A DNA stretch of 64,000 nt from Cristatella mucedo (GCA_009760855.2 WPIO01000144.1:909501-973500); one strand, 5' to 3'; positions 11,292 through 22,623 are shown, counted from the stretch's first letter. Numbers and translations: made by a program. The notes: generated from the letters alone by a model not told the origin.

Positions 11292-12120
11292 TTCGAGCGT
11301 TAGATGTAGCTAGCCAAGCGGCTCCTGCGTTGCCTACGAGGAGAAAGAATGATGCAATCGTCTGCCGAGAGGCGTTCGTCCCATGCCTCGACATACGGTC
11401 AGCAAGCACACTGCGAAAAATCGCCTTTCTGAGCTGACCGCGTCGAGCGCCGACCGCGCGAAGCCGGTGGGAGAGACATTTTTCGCGAGCGCCGCAGCTG
11501 GCGATGAGCTAAAGTCATCGCAGCTGGCGTTTGCCCGGTGACGGCCCGAGCGCGGTCGGGCCCGTACGGCGCACGTTTGGACGGTCGCAAAACGCGGCGA
11601 GCGTCACCGACGACGCGCCGGTGAAGCTACGAGCGTTCGGCAAGTGACGACGCTCGTCTCACTTACACTTCGTCAGGCGGCAAGTTCGCCAGGCGGTCGG
11701 CCGTTGAGAGCAAGCGCCCGCAGCTCAGCACGTGCCGTCAACGTACCCCGGCGTAGAGATATCGTAGGAGGGAGGTACAGCGAGCTTGTAACCGATGCTC
11801 GACCCCGGCGGTTAACCAATCGAAAATAGACGGGCCCACCCGCAGCCCCGCCCCTCAGCCGCCGCCGCCGACGCTCTCAGGGGCCGCGACATGTAGCCAC
11901 TAAGTGCAAAGTGCGCCGTGCAGACTGATTTGAAATGTCAGCCTGGCCGCAGCGCCAGCATCAAGCGTAGAGTTGGAGCACCAGAAGTGAGGGTGGCGGC
12001 GGCGGCGGCAGTCAAGAGCTCCGGTGCACAATGGAGGCCGCGCTCTGCCGGCGCGGTCGCCGCACCAACCCCTACCTGCGGGCAAGGATACAAGCACCGT
12101 TCTACTTGAACGGGCAGCCC
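11292..12120 (-). promoter_or_regulatory. GC- and CpG-rich upstream region of the SLC7 gene
   Basis: The sequence directly upstream of the SLC7 start codon is markedly richer in G+C and CpG than the surrounding AT-rich DNA, with runs such as GGCGGCGGCGGCGG near 11.99 kb. This fits a CpG-type promoter and 5' untranslated region. No TATA box or defined binding site was identified. Open frames here in several directions have no recognisable domain and are attributed to the base composition. Confidence 0.4.
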
Positions 12121-12149
12121 TGGCATGTAGCAGCTCGCCGCGCCCGTAG

Positions 12150-12190
12150 GTTCGGCTGAATAATCATTATTCAATGATTCAGCCGAACTG
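12150..12190. repeat. Imperfect palindrome
   Basis: GTTCGGCTGAATAATCATT faces AATGATTCAGCCGAAC, an inverted repeat with one three-base gap. Confidence 0.75.
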
Positions 12191-12308
12191 TGCGCCAACA
12201 CTTTGCGCCAAAGTGCGTAGTACATCCCTGCCCATCTGCTGATAGATAGTGGGATCTTGAATGTGAATACGCAACGAAACACCCAAGCAGATCTCGTGCG
12301 TGGCTGAA

Positions 12309-12328
12309 TCGAACTGATAATTATCAGT
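12309..12328. repeat. Perfect 20-bp palindrome
   Basis: GAACTGATAATTATCAGTTC, 120 bp from the palindrome at 12.15 kb and also next to a CTGAATC motif. Confidence 0.8.
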
Positions 12329-12449
12329 TCAATCCATATCGAATTTGATTGCATTCAACTACGGCCCATCCCCGCACTGCCAGCACGTCCCCCCCTGCGT
12401 GCAGCGAACTTGATTTTTATTATTACCCCCTCCTCTACGATGGGGGCAA

Positions 12450-12885
12450 TAATAATAATACATTTGAATAGCACCCTCAGAAAAGCTTGTATTTTGACAT
12501 GCGGCACCACACAGAGCACCGATGCGGGCTCAACGACGTTTATCCACACGGACGCCGCAGCGGGCCAGTACGCAACTGCCCTGTCTGGCATCCTCGACAT
12601 AACTTCCCGGGCCTTTGCCGCCGGTTACTCATACATCACTGCCATAAATCTCAGCAGCCCATAAACCAACGGCAGTGTTATTATCGTTGCCGGCCCATAA
12701 ATCACTCTACGTCATAAACTAGCCAGTAAATAGCTACAATAGCCAATAACCAGCCAACAAATAGCTACAAAAAATAAATGCTATTGACTCATAAACCGTT
12801 AACATCTCAAAATAGCCACAAAGCGTATCTCTTTCTAGGCACTTTGCATGTGCTGTAAAAGAAGCGCGACCAATGATTAGTGGTA
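12450..12885 (-). mobile_element. Two L2 tail scraps
   Basis: At 12.45-12.49 kb (AATACATTTGAATAGCACCC) and 12.82-12.88 kb (ATCTCTTTCTAGGCACTTTG). The 330 bp between them is unclassified and contains loose CCATAAA-type repetition. Confidence 0.45.
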
Positions 12886-12905
12886 AGATGCACAATGTCA
12901 ATAAC

Positions 12906-14125
12906 CATAATAATAATAATAATAATAATTAACTTGATAAAGCGCCCTCAGAGAACTCAATCTCTCTCTAGGCGCTTTACATTTGCTGTAAAGTGAAATG
13001 CAATTGAACCATAGCACGGTTAGAGGCGCCGTGCAGAGTATCAACATGTGAAACGCGGTTAGTGGTAGCGTTTAGGGCATTAGCGGGCGTAAGCACACGG
13101 ACATATCACTAGGACCCAGTCAACGCCGCGATAAATAGGTGTTTTTAAGCTTCTTTTAAATGTTGTCAAGTTAGGGGATGCGGCGAAGTCAGTAGGTAGT
13201 CAGTTTCAGGTTTTGGGAGCATACGAACCAAAGGTACGGTCTCCAAAGGATTCAAGGTTCGGACGAGAAAAATGAAGCTAAATGAAGCTAAATGAAGCTA
13301 AATGATTCGGTTCAGAAAAGCAGGCGGTACGATGTCTAGCCTGGTGGCGGAGTAGTTCTGGTTAGGTGGGCTGTTCGTAACCACGTAGCCCTCACTAGTT
13401 TGGGTAGCGGTATAGCGCATGCAATGTGCGCAAAGACCTGAAGCTAGCAATACGCCGACGATAAAATACCGCATTAAATACTCCCCTCGCAGCGCTAGCA
13501 ACAATAACGCGTTATGAAAAGCACCACAATAGCCTGCTCTACGGCTGATGATACGTACTGGTGACGTCTTGCTGACTCGCTAGCAGGCTCACAGCAGACT
13601 CACGCTCAGCGCTAGGCTCGCCGACCGGCAGACCGTTGCTCCAAGCCGAGCGACTGTGGCAAGGCACAAGCCCTATATAGTGGCTAGGTCAGAAGTCACA
13701 ATAATCACCATCGTACGTAATCGTGCATAATGCTGTCCACTAGCTTCAGCTTATCGTGGCTATTTCATAACTTCCTTATTCAGCAGCAAAACTCGTAGTT
13801 CTCAATCAAGGTTCAGCTGTCAAGATCACGATTCATAATCGCGGGGCATAACGAGGCTGGAGCCAGAGAATGAAAGGACCTAAACGTGACAGCCAGATCG
13901 ATAAGCTACTTCATTTGGGGCCAGTGCAGGTCGGCGAGAAGTGGTGTGATGTGGCAACTGCGACGCTCACGACAGACAAGCCTAGCTGCAGATTTATGCA
14001 CCACCTGCATGCGCCTGATTTCGCAGGCCGGTAGACCAGCAAGCAGTGAGTTTTCGTGGTGCTCGCTGTCGACGCACGCTCCGGATGAGCGTCCGGCGGC
14101 AATAACAAGGGGCAGGACCAATAGC
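12906..14125 (-). mobile_element. L2 LINE 3' part, split by about 500 bp of foreign DNA
   Basis: (TAA)n tail at 12.91 kb, then 3' untranslated region and C-terminal coding sequence to 13355. Coding resemblance resumes at 13854 (LLAGLPACEIRRMQVVHKSA, ERRSCHITPLLADLHW on the minus strand). The intervening segment is described separately. A local (AAATGAAGCT)3 expansion sits at about 13.27-13.30 kb. Confidence 0.85.
13356..13853. mobile_element. Unclassified insertion within L2
   Basis: DNA absent from other L2 copies at this position. It contains CCCTATATAG at 13671-13680 and a TG...CA-bounded core (about 13372-13848). This resembles a solo LTR in size, but no target duplication was found and the family is unknown. 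Confidence 0.4.
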
Positions 14126-14204
14126 CGTGGGCCGTGCGGCGTGGCCAGAGTGTAGAGGCGCCCCTAGAATTTCCAATGCCGACGCTGAGACGTCTGCTTT
14201 TGAC

Positions 14205-14360
14205 GGGCTATGAAACACTAGGTAAGGCGGTTGCTTTTCACGAGGTTGATGGTTCGATGCCTGCGGTGAGCGATCCTTTATCGCCGCTGCAAACGGTGAT
14301 AGCCGTAAAGGCTCTTCTGTCGCTATACAAAAAGATGCTGTTTAATCAGCTAGGATTTAT
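14205..14360 (+). mobile_element. SINE-A copy
   Basis: Contains GGTAAGGCGGTTGCTTTTCA, a decayed B box (GATGGTTCGATGCC), the body GCGATCCTTTATCGCC and the tail CAAAAAGATGCTGTTTAATC. Confidence 0.78.
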
Positions 14361-14576
14361 TTGTATCCACCACCAGCTTTTTGGAGCGGTCGTTCTGTCG
14401 TGTGAAGTTCTTACAATTTGCTGAAGGCTTACAATCCGATAGCTCGCACAACGCGTACCGCGTAAACTGGAACACGCTCTCGGCGTTGCCTAAGTTCGGA
14501 TGTCAAACCCGTACGCTCAGTCGGTACAACGGAGGCCGGCCCTCGCGTCGCTTCTGATCGGTCAGTTGTCCTCGCT

Positions 14577-14900
14577 GGGTGTTACGCAGGAGAGTTTTGC
14601 ATAGCCCACTCATAGTCCAAGCGGCTATCGGTACGCATTCGGTAGACAACAAACTTCGTCTCACGCCACAAGGAGAACGTGAGAAGCATAGCAGAGTCGG
14701 GAGAGCAGTTGAGGCAGACAGCTGAACCGAGAAAAACTCGGCCAGGCAACAGATGGAGAAAGGAGGACGGCTTCCCGAGGTAAAAAGCGAAACAAACTGG
14801 CGAAAGATGAATGACTTTCGGCGTCCGGAAGAACGGAGCTAGCGAATTTTCGAGCATTTTCGCAACCGCCAGAGGCGCCTCCGGGCAATGCTAACAATTG
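14577..14900 (-). repeat. R1 family copy
   Basis: Minus-strand frame NCSPDSAMLLTFSLWRETKF shared with other copies; ends TACGCAGGAGAGTTTTGCAT at the left. Confidence 0.65.
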
Positions 14901-16687
14901 CAAAGCAGCCTGCGAAGCCAGGCACAACGATAAGTGCGACGAATGTGTGCCTCCGTCAGTAACTCGACAAAACAACGGGGACTGCGTGGATTTTACGAAG
15001 GACAGTCTTCATTAGAGCATCCAAAGGACGTATACGGTAGCCAGCAGACTCCACCTAGGGACCCAGGTTTGGGTATAAGGTATACCCAGGTTAGGGTGTA
15101 CGTATTTGATGACTAAGCTCGTTTGCTCGAGTCTCGTAGCGTACGTGAGGCACCTGAATAGAAACTCAGTTATCCTGGGGCAATATATTCAAGCGAATTG
15201 AATACATCTCACGCAACAAACCGAAAGTAAGAAGCGAAGGTGCGTCGCGAGGGCTGTTGTGTAAGAGACTAAGCATGAAACTAACTGCAGCTTAGGACCG
15301 CTTGAAAGGATTCGCCACAGACGGCAAAAGCAGAATAGATGTCGTCTTATTGTCCTTTGAGGACCTGAGGGCACAAGGAGTCGACAGCTGTTTCTGCTGT
15401 TCAGCAAGTTCTTCAAGGAGCTGAGCTACGGCGGGCATTGCGGACTGGCGCAATTATTCGCAATTCACTCGCAAGCTAATTCTAAATGGTGCTCAAACAG
15501 AGCGGATACGCGCGGCTTTATGTTTATGCGTTGGCTATTGTACGACCCTTCAATGTCTGATTGTGGGCGAGCCACTGAACCGTGGCCATAATTGGATTGG
15601 AAGACTTCCTTTGATTCCTTTTATGACCGTTTACGGTCGGGACTTCTGATGTGTATTTGTGGCCGTCCTATGATAATGATACTGTACGCAAGGATAATTT
15701 ATAGGGCCGAGGCAACGGTGCCTAGGAAGTAGGCAATAGCGTGCCGCACGAGTGACTGAGGGCCCACTCGAAATACAGCTTTGAAGCCCTCGCGAGCGTG
15801 GACCATTCCGCCGGATGTGTTTCGCCATAGCATTACTCGTCGGGCTCGCATTCATCACACAACGAGGTTTTACAAGTTCGGAGTCCTGACTGCATGCGAT
15901 TCCACACTGGAAGCTGCAAACTGGAGCGATAGATAGACACATAGACACTATCGCGTCGCAATGCCTACGAGAAGTACGTAGTGCTGCCGCCCCACCCATC
16001 CTGGAATGAAGCGCCAACTTCGAAGCCTAGCAATTGCACGGGCATGCAAACTTTCGCTTAAATAAGATGGCGAAAAGTCTTACTTCGCTGCGCCGACACG
16101 CCAAAGACCGTGTAAAATCGTAAAGTGTATCCACTTCGTTGGCTTCGACAGCGCTTGCGAGTAGCCTCTGCTAGTCGAGTCCGAGGCACGACGATCTGCG
16201 AAAACGCGATCTTTTGCAAGATGGCCACGCGGGCTTCTCAGAAAACGCTGCCTATTGCCATCTACCTGCTAGCTAAATATCGGACCTGCTTTCAATAAGG
16301 GCAACGCAGCATATCAATTACCATGCATTTGCCGCATTCCGTTCCTGCCGACTTCCACTCATTTTGCTTTTTTCCCCACCCGAGCAAAGGTCAGCTTGTA
16401 GGCGAGTCCAAACCCGGCAGTCAGACTTGTCGCCCATCGCAAACGCCGAGCCAACTGCCGTGACATGGCACCACTTCCCACCAACCTCAGGCGGACTGCT
16501 CACTCGCTGCTTTACTCTCGTCTCTCGTCAGCCATTCAGTTAGAAGAACGGTTGCTCGTCGGCCATGCCATCGCACTGACCTCTGGAGTCTCGTAATTGC
16601 GCCTCTAACCTGACTCGATGCCTTAGTCGAGGTGCCTTCAGTTTCAATAAAGCGTTTCATGTAAGAAATTCCGTAATTCATGCTGCC
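14901..16687. other. Anonymous DNA
   Basis: A decayed R1 scrap may lie at 15.03-15.06 kb (GTATACGGTAGCCAGCAGAC). A 128-codon minus frame (15631-16017) has no recognised domain. Confidence 0.4.
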
Positions 16688-16890
16688 ACTAACCGTAGTT
16701 GCTTGTTGACACTGTGCATGTCACTACTAGCCATGTTATTCTTGTTTTATTTTTTTTTATTGAGCACGCTGCCACTAACCACCCGATCGTGTTTCCTTTG
16801 CAGCCAATGCAAGGGTCCTATAAAGAAATTGAGTTCTCTGAGGGCACCGTATTAAATGTGTTAGTTTTGTTATTATTATTATTATAACTT
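16688..16890 (+). mobile_element. L2 3' untranslated region and tail
   Basis: Contains the CACTGTGCATGTCAC repeats of the L2 3' region, TTCCTTTGCAGCCAATGCA, GAGTTCTCTGAGGGCACC and (ATT)n. Confidence 0.8.
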
Positions 16891-17275
16891 CACAATTAAA
16901 ATACTGCTTTGATCTCCGCTAACGATTTACGTTACTTCTGCCTCCACCCCCTATTTTATTTAAGGCAAACCTAAAACCCACTCTTTTTTGCCCGACACTA
17001 TGAGCTACTTAGGTTTTGAGTGTGCTTCACATAACTCACCGGCGTTACTTCACTTTGTATTTGTAGAGTGACGGGAAGAGATGCATTGAATAACGTTACA
17101 CGTTTACTTGGTAATACTTTTGAGTGCCTCAATCGTGTGTATATAATCTTAAGTAATTGTTAGAGATGCACCTCCGTCGTAGCAGGTGCGAAATGACGAA
17201 AGGGAGATTTAGTTATCTTAAGGGGCTCGATATACATTTTTCATTTAAAACCTATTATCCCTTTAGAAGCCGCAC
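16891..17275. other. Anonymous DNA with a faint LINE-like protein end
   Basis: At 16.96-17.0 kb the plus strand reads FKANLKPTLFCPTL, resembling LINE C-termini (compare LKTHLFRTAF). Too short to classify. Confidence 0.25.
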
Positions 17276-17292
17276 AGAGAGAAAGAGGTAAT

Positions 17293-17388
<96 letters not shown>

Positions 17389-17475
17389 GAGAGAGACAGA
17401 GAGACAGAGACAGAGACAGAGACAGAGACAGAGACAGAGAGAGGGGGAGAGAGAGAGTGAGTGAGTGAGTGATTG
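17276..17475. repeat. (GA)n microsatellite with GAGACA variants
   Basis: About 200 bp of purine-only or nearly purine-only GA repeats. The leucine/serine-rich minus-strand frames over it are artefacts of the repeat. It lies just left of a CpG-rich block. A short (GA)n run recurs near 17.88 kb. Confidence 0.95.
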
Positions 17476-17479
17476 AGAG

Positions 17480-18300
17480 AGCTGCTTCAAGAGCCACAGA
17501 GAGCCCGCAGGGCACTCGTTGGAAGCAATGAGGCGACGCCACGAGTGTGCAACCAGACCGTTCAGAAAGCGCCGCTGCGAGCGGCACCGAGACTGAGCTC
17601 GGAGCGTCGAAAGCAATCGCGCAGCAATCGCTGCCGCACAGCCAACATCTCCTGCGGGGAGTCGGCGCGTCTCAAGCTACGTCGGTGCGGCGAGATGCTG
17701 ACGGCGCGGGGCGTGGCACGCCGGCTCGGACGCTGCTTGCGTTCTTTGACGTCGTACCTCACGCGCTGCCCGGGCTCGTAGCTAACGTGAGGTTAGCATT
17801 ATGCTGATCTTCCGCCGGCGACGAGCGAGCAGCCTGGCGCTGAGAGTCTCAAAAGCAGCTACGACAGAGAGATAGAGAGGAGAGAGAGAGAGAGAGAGAG
17901 AGGGCTCCTCTCGGAATCATCGTCCGCCGAGATGACACAAGTCCCGCGGCGCCCAAAAATGACCTGCTTTACGCGCACACTTTTTTCGGGCTCGCAAAAG
18001 CAGCGACGTCGCTTTGATGTGCCGAGACGGTCTAAGCAGAAGGCGGCTCAATGCTGCTCCTCGCCTCGCCGCCGCCGCGCGCCATTCCGTCCGCAGTTCG
18101 AGCGCCTCGCACCACTCCGAGCTCCGCTGGGAGGGGGCGGGGCTCCGCCTCCGGCTTCGGAGCCCCGCACCTAATCGAGTGCAACGAGTGCAGCGCTCGC
18201 GCTGGACGCTTCAGGGCTTTGCTAGCAGCAGCTTCTAGGCTGGAACTCGTGCGCTTCAATTGGCCTCGGCAACACGAGTGGGAAGATTAACAGCAGCATC
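17480..18300. other. CpG-rich block
   Basis: High G+C and CpG next to the GA microsatellite. Open frames exist in several phases but show no domain. It may be a promoter or first exon of an unrecognised gene. Confidence 0.3.
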
Positions 18301-18892
18301 TACGGCCCTGACCAATCGCGAAACACCTTTCGCAGGTGCGTAACAAATTGCTAAAGACAATGGCAGACGAATATATCGCAGGAAGCTACCTAGTCCGAGT
18401 TGACTTCGCAGGTTAAATACCATTGAAAAGGAAACGTGTTTTCAGGACGAATCTTCATTTTACCGAGGGTAGCAGCACCGAGGCAAGAGAGGACAGTCGG
18501 GATTACGTCGCCGCCGACGAGAGCCTGCTGCATTCACTGCGGCCAGCTTTGACTATAGACAGCCATCCCTAGGCTTAGGATTAGTAGCGTAATGCGTGAA
18601 TAAATAGATAATGTTTCAAAAAACGCACTCGCATTCGCAAGAGAAGCGAGGTATTTGCTCGAATTTGGAAGGCAGTCGTAGGGCGACCGCTAATCGCAGC
18701 CGCGCGAGCTTGACGCGCTAGGAAGCATTTTGCGGTAGGATGAAGGTTCTGTGCAGATACATAGAAACAGATGACAGCAGTGCGCGCATACACGAAATCT
18801 CTCTTGTTGATAGTTTCGGTGGCATTTCCGCGATGCTGGTAAATGATCTGCGACTGCAAACGGTATACAGTTAAAAACGCACATATCTATCG

Positions 18893-19163
18893 CAGCATTT
18901 TGTGGGTCCCTGCAATTTGTCCTTTATGCACTAATGCGTGCTGACACTGTGCATGCTGCCACTAACCGCGATTGCATGCTGACCCTGTGCATGCTGCTCC
19001 TAACCATTTTATTCATGTCATTTATTGACCATGCTACTACTAACCATTCGACCATGCTTCCTTTGCACAAAATGTGAGGCGCCTACGAAGAGATTGAGTT
19101 CTCTGAGGGCGCTTTATCAAGCTTGTTATTATTATGTTTTATTATTATTATTATACAGGCGCG
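18893..19163 (+). mobile_element. L2 3' untranslated region and tail
   Basis: Starts in the last codons/3' untranslated region and ends AGATTGAGTTCTCTGAGGGC, GCTTTATCAAGCTTG and (ATT)n. Confidence 0.85.
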
Positions 19164-19496
19164 CTTGTCCAGACCGAATGCCTTTCAATAACTCAAAAGT
19201 CACACCTAAAGAAGAAGTCCCGACCCAGGAGACCCGCCCCCTGAATGTGTCAATGTAGATTGGCACGCGGAGACCGCCTAACTATTTGCGCCCACGTGCG
19301 CCCCGCCACTCCCTCTCCTGGTTGCTATGCACTAGTACGTTAGCGACCTACTCAAGGCGACGAATGAGCTACGGGCCAAAAACGCGACCGATGTTCGCCC
19401 TCGACATTCTTTCCAGTTTCTAGACTGAGCACCGTAAGTAATGTAATGTTATGTAACGTATCTCCGTCTGTAACTTCACAAAACCGTAAAGACTGT

Positions 19497-19645
19497 GTGG
19501 GTGTTACGCAGGAGAGTTTTGTATAGCGCACTCACTGCCTGTGCGGCTTTCGGTACGCATTCGGTAGCCAACAGACTTCATCTCACGCAACGAAGAGAAA
19601 GTGGGAAGCGTAGCCGAGCCAGGAGAGCAGTTGAGGTAAGCACCG
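19497..19645 (-). repeat. R1 family copy
   Basis: GTGTTACGCAGGAGAGTTTT and CGGTACGCATTCGGTAGCC, very close to the 14.6-kb copy. Confidence 0.7.
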
Positions 19646-20726
19646 ACGCCACAGGGTAAGGGTCTTCCCTGCAGGGAGAATCTGTTACGTCAGGGTAGGC
19701 GGAGAGCGTCGCTTGCCCGCCGAGGGCGCACGTCGCACCAGCGTTCGCCAAGAGGCGCGCGTCTAGCGGACGCGCCTTCTAAATCCAGTCGCGGCGAGGC
19801 TGGATGCGGCGGCGGCGAGCCGTCTTCGCAGACGCTTATACGGCTGCACTTTCCGAGCGCGCCAGCAGCAGACAGACTACGCCTCCGAAGCGGCCACGGT
19901 ACGCGGCAATAATGAGGTCGCGCGACAAAAAGCAGACGCTTGCGGCGTCGCGGCCGACCAACGGGCGGCGCCGCTCTCCGGCACTTGGTCGCGCGCCCTT
20001 GCAGTCACCCCGTGGCTGCCGCGAACGACATTATTCCGACCTAAGCTCGGCGTCGGCGGCGCATTTAATGTGGCGCCGCCGCATGCATCGCCTCGTTAGT
20101 TCTCCGGTGATCAGATCCCGGGCGATTATTCCATGGCCGCGACCGCAGATGGGCGGCCAGGGAAGCCGGGCAGCAGCGCAGAAGGAGCGAAGGCTCGCCG
20201 CATCTCGAAGCCGCAGCGAGTCCGGGCCGAAAGGTGGCGGCGGCGACGGGCGTGGCGAGAGCGGGGCGACGGAGCCCACATTCTGCTGGCCGACCGCTAG
20301 CGTAGCGCCGCCGTCGATCGGCGCAGAAAGCCTCGCCGCGACGTAGAGTAGCAACGCGGTTCGAAAACCTGCACCCACGTTGCTACGAATTGGGTTTAAG
20401 TCACGTGTTGCCTCGCTCTTCTCCATTGCGCAATGGAATGTTTTCTTCTTCACTGCTACACTTCAGATATGAAAGCTCTTTCCCGAATTGGAGTTACCCG
20501 TCTAGGTGCTCCTCGCTACAGCGCTGGATCCGCGTGCACAGCTCTCCATGCGCCTATTGTTACAATCGCTCAGCGGCGGCTTTAACCCCAGCGTCCAAGT
20601 AAACTCTGCCCATGCATCGGCGCCATTTAGTACCGTCGCGTAGCGGGTACAATTGGAGTCGGAGCTTTCACTAGCAGCTATCGACTTAGCACCGCTAGGC
20701 GCAGTATGATCGCGCTAGCGAAACGC
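19646..20726. other. CpG-rich block
   Basis: The strongest GC/CpG content in the window. A 180-codon Arg/Ser-rich frame (19804-20346, plus) and a 140-codon minus frame overlap it. Both look like composition artefacts, but a promoter with a non-coding or short first exon is plausible. Confidence 0.3.
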
Positions 20727-20788
20727 GACAGAAATAAAGAGCACATGCGCAGCAGCTCAGGTTGGTCGACTCACTAGCCGATTGACGG
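20727..20788. repeat. 62-bp direct repeat, left copy
   Basis: Starts GACAGAAATAAAGAGCACAT and ends GCCGATTGACGG. It matches 21762-21823 with four differences in 62 bases. The pair brackets the L2 fragment exactly. Confidence 0.85.
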
Positions 20789-21761
20789 AGAGTTCTCTTG
20801 GTCTAGTGTCGCTTTCTTGAGAAGTGGCCTGACTACAGCTTTTTTAAAGGTCCTGGGACATGACCTGAGGCTAATGACATATTAATGATGTTAGCTATGC
20901 CTTGCAGCAGCAGATCAATGCAACATAGGAGCAGGACAGTGGAAATAGGGTCCAGAGGACTTGTTGTCTTCTTGGATTGAGATACAAACTTCAGGACTAG
21001 ATCACCAGTGACCTGCTTAAATATAGACATTGAGGTGCAGCCAGGAATCGAGGAACAGCATTCTAGGGGGATGTTGTCATCGCAGGGATGGACTCCCCGA
21101 TCTTGTCTATCTTCTGCACAAAGAATCGAGAGAAGCGATCGGCTAGATCATCACAAGGATCATCAGGTAAGGAGCTAATCTGGGAGTTGAGGAGATGGTT
21201 TATCATCGACATCAGCATTTTTGGATTGTGCATCTGTGATTCAACAATGCTTCTATAGAAGCTAGACTTGGCTTTTGCTAGGATCAATTGGTACGACCTA
21301 CAGAAGTCTTCATATAATAATAATAAATCCTAGCTGATTAAACAGCCTCTTTTTGTATAGCAACAGAAGAGCCTTTACGGCTATCGCCACTGCTTGCAGT
21401 GGCGATAAAGAATCGCCCACCGCAGGAATCGAACCCACGACCTCGGGACCGAGGTCGAGAAAGCAACCGCCTTACCAAGTGTGCCATCACGGCTTCATAT
21501 GCCTGTCGATGGACAGTCAGTCCAGATCTTTTGTATGTTTTTTCAAGCTTTCGCTTAGTAGACCCGGCTAGTTTAATGTCTGTGGTAAACCATAGGCCGT
21601 CTGGGCGGGGGCGCACAGTGCGCTTTGTCAGAGCTGCAAACTCGTCGAGCGTGTCAGCGAGCGTCGTGTTGCATCTATCAACCAATAATGACAGATCGGA
21701 GGGAGGACTGAGCAACAGAGGTGAAGCAGATATTCTCGCACGGACAGCATCGATGAAAAAT
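20789..21761 (-). mobile_element. L2 internal fragment (between endonuclease and RT), carrying a SINE-A
   Basis: On the minus strand: SLLVDRCNTTLADTLDEF, RPRPDGLWFTTDIKLAG, then after the SINE ILAKAKSSFYRSIVESQMHN, FSRFFVQKIDKIGESI, SKKTTSPLDPISTVLL. These are the linker and N-terminal RT regions of the L2 protein. Both ends are truncated and the fragment is flanked by 62-bp direct repeats. Confidence 0.88.
21316..21492 (-). mobile_element. SINE-A inserted in an L2 copy with an 8-bp target duplication
   Basis: A complete SINE-A lies in the open frame of the L2 at 20.79-21.76 kb. The octamer CTTCATAT occurs at 21308-21315 and again at 21493-21500. The related L2 at 33.06 kb has the uninterrupted sequence, so this is a direct record of an insertion and its target-site duplication. 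Confidence 0.88.
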
Positions 21762-21823
21762 GACAGAAATAAAGAGCACATGCGCAGCAGCGCAGGCTGG
21801 TCGATTCAGTAGCCGATTGACGG
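21762..21823. repeat. 62-bp direct repeat, right copy
   Basis: Partner of 20727-20788. It is much longer than an ordinary LINE target duplication. Confidence 0.85.
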
Positions 21824-22289
21824 GGAAGTTTACCAGCCAAATATTGTGAGAACTCCTTGCCCGGCGTCGCAAGCGCCACCAAACTGCCCGCGCCAAAGCC
21901 CAAGGCGAAACTACACGACGCTTCGTATATATATATATATGCCGCCTAATCGTACATTGCGACATTAGCGGCTTCAAAGTCAATATAAAAAAGAAGCCTT
22001 AAATAATATCTTGGCAGTAAGAATCGGGCTGATATAGTGACGTGCCGAAACAAAAGCGTCCGAGACAAAAACGCGCCGAGAAAACGGGAGCAAAGCTAGC
22101 GACCCCGATGAATGCTCGCACGACAGAAGCAAGCAACCGAAAAAGTGGTTTACATTTCAGATTTAATTGATTTAACTGATTTGTTATCCCCAGAATCAAT
22201 CACCATTATACCAAAAAGAAGCAAATATTGCACGGTATAGCTGGTGTAGAAGTAACACTAGTAGGTTCGTTTTCGTCGTGCGTCAGTAT

Positions 22290-22623
22290 GCAAACTCTCA
22301 ATCGGACAGGTATCATGACAGATTTTGAGAAGGCCTGCTTGATTGCCTGTTCAACCGTCTTTCCTGGAGCGCAGCTAGGTGACGCTACTTTGATCTCGGA
22401 CAGCATCTTTGGCGCAAGGTTCAAGATTACAACTTTGCAACAGCATACCGTGACGACGAAAATCTGAGAATGGAAGTCAAAATAATGTTTGCTCTGATTT
22501 TCATTCGTGTAGCTGATGTTACTGCTGCTTTCGAAGAATTGGCCAATGACTGCCATCCACTAATGATGCCGTTGAAAAACTGCTGGGAAGACATACACAG
22601 GCAGACAGCGAAGAGGTCAAAGT
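22290..22623 (+). pseudogene. MULE (Mutator-like) transposase relic
   Basis: Two overlapping frames read as one transposase domain with a frameshift at about 22380. The first contains GIMTDFEKACLIACSTVFPG, the MULE motif in which the Asp-Phe-Glu follows Met-Thr. The second continues YFDLGQHLWRKVQDYNF, AYRDDENLRMEVKIMFAL, VADVTAAFEELANDC and a terminal WEDIHR, which match the helices after the second catalytic Asp in MULE/FLYWCH-type transposases. A stop ends it at 22623. N-terminal DNA-binding parts and terminal inverted repeats were not found, so this is a dead internal fragment of a cut-and-paste transposon. Confidence 0.72.

Noticed and set aside
17255-17616. Leu/Ser-rich minus-strand proteins of 110-117 codons
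   Set aside because: They are translations of the (GA)n microsatellite.
19804-20346. 180-codon plus-strand Arg/Ser-rich frame
   Set aside because: Open in a GC-rich block in several frames at once, low complexity, no domain and no splice context.
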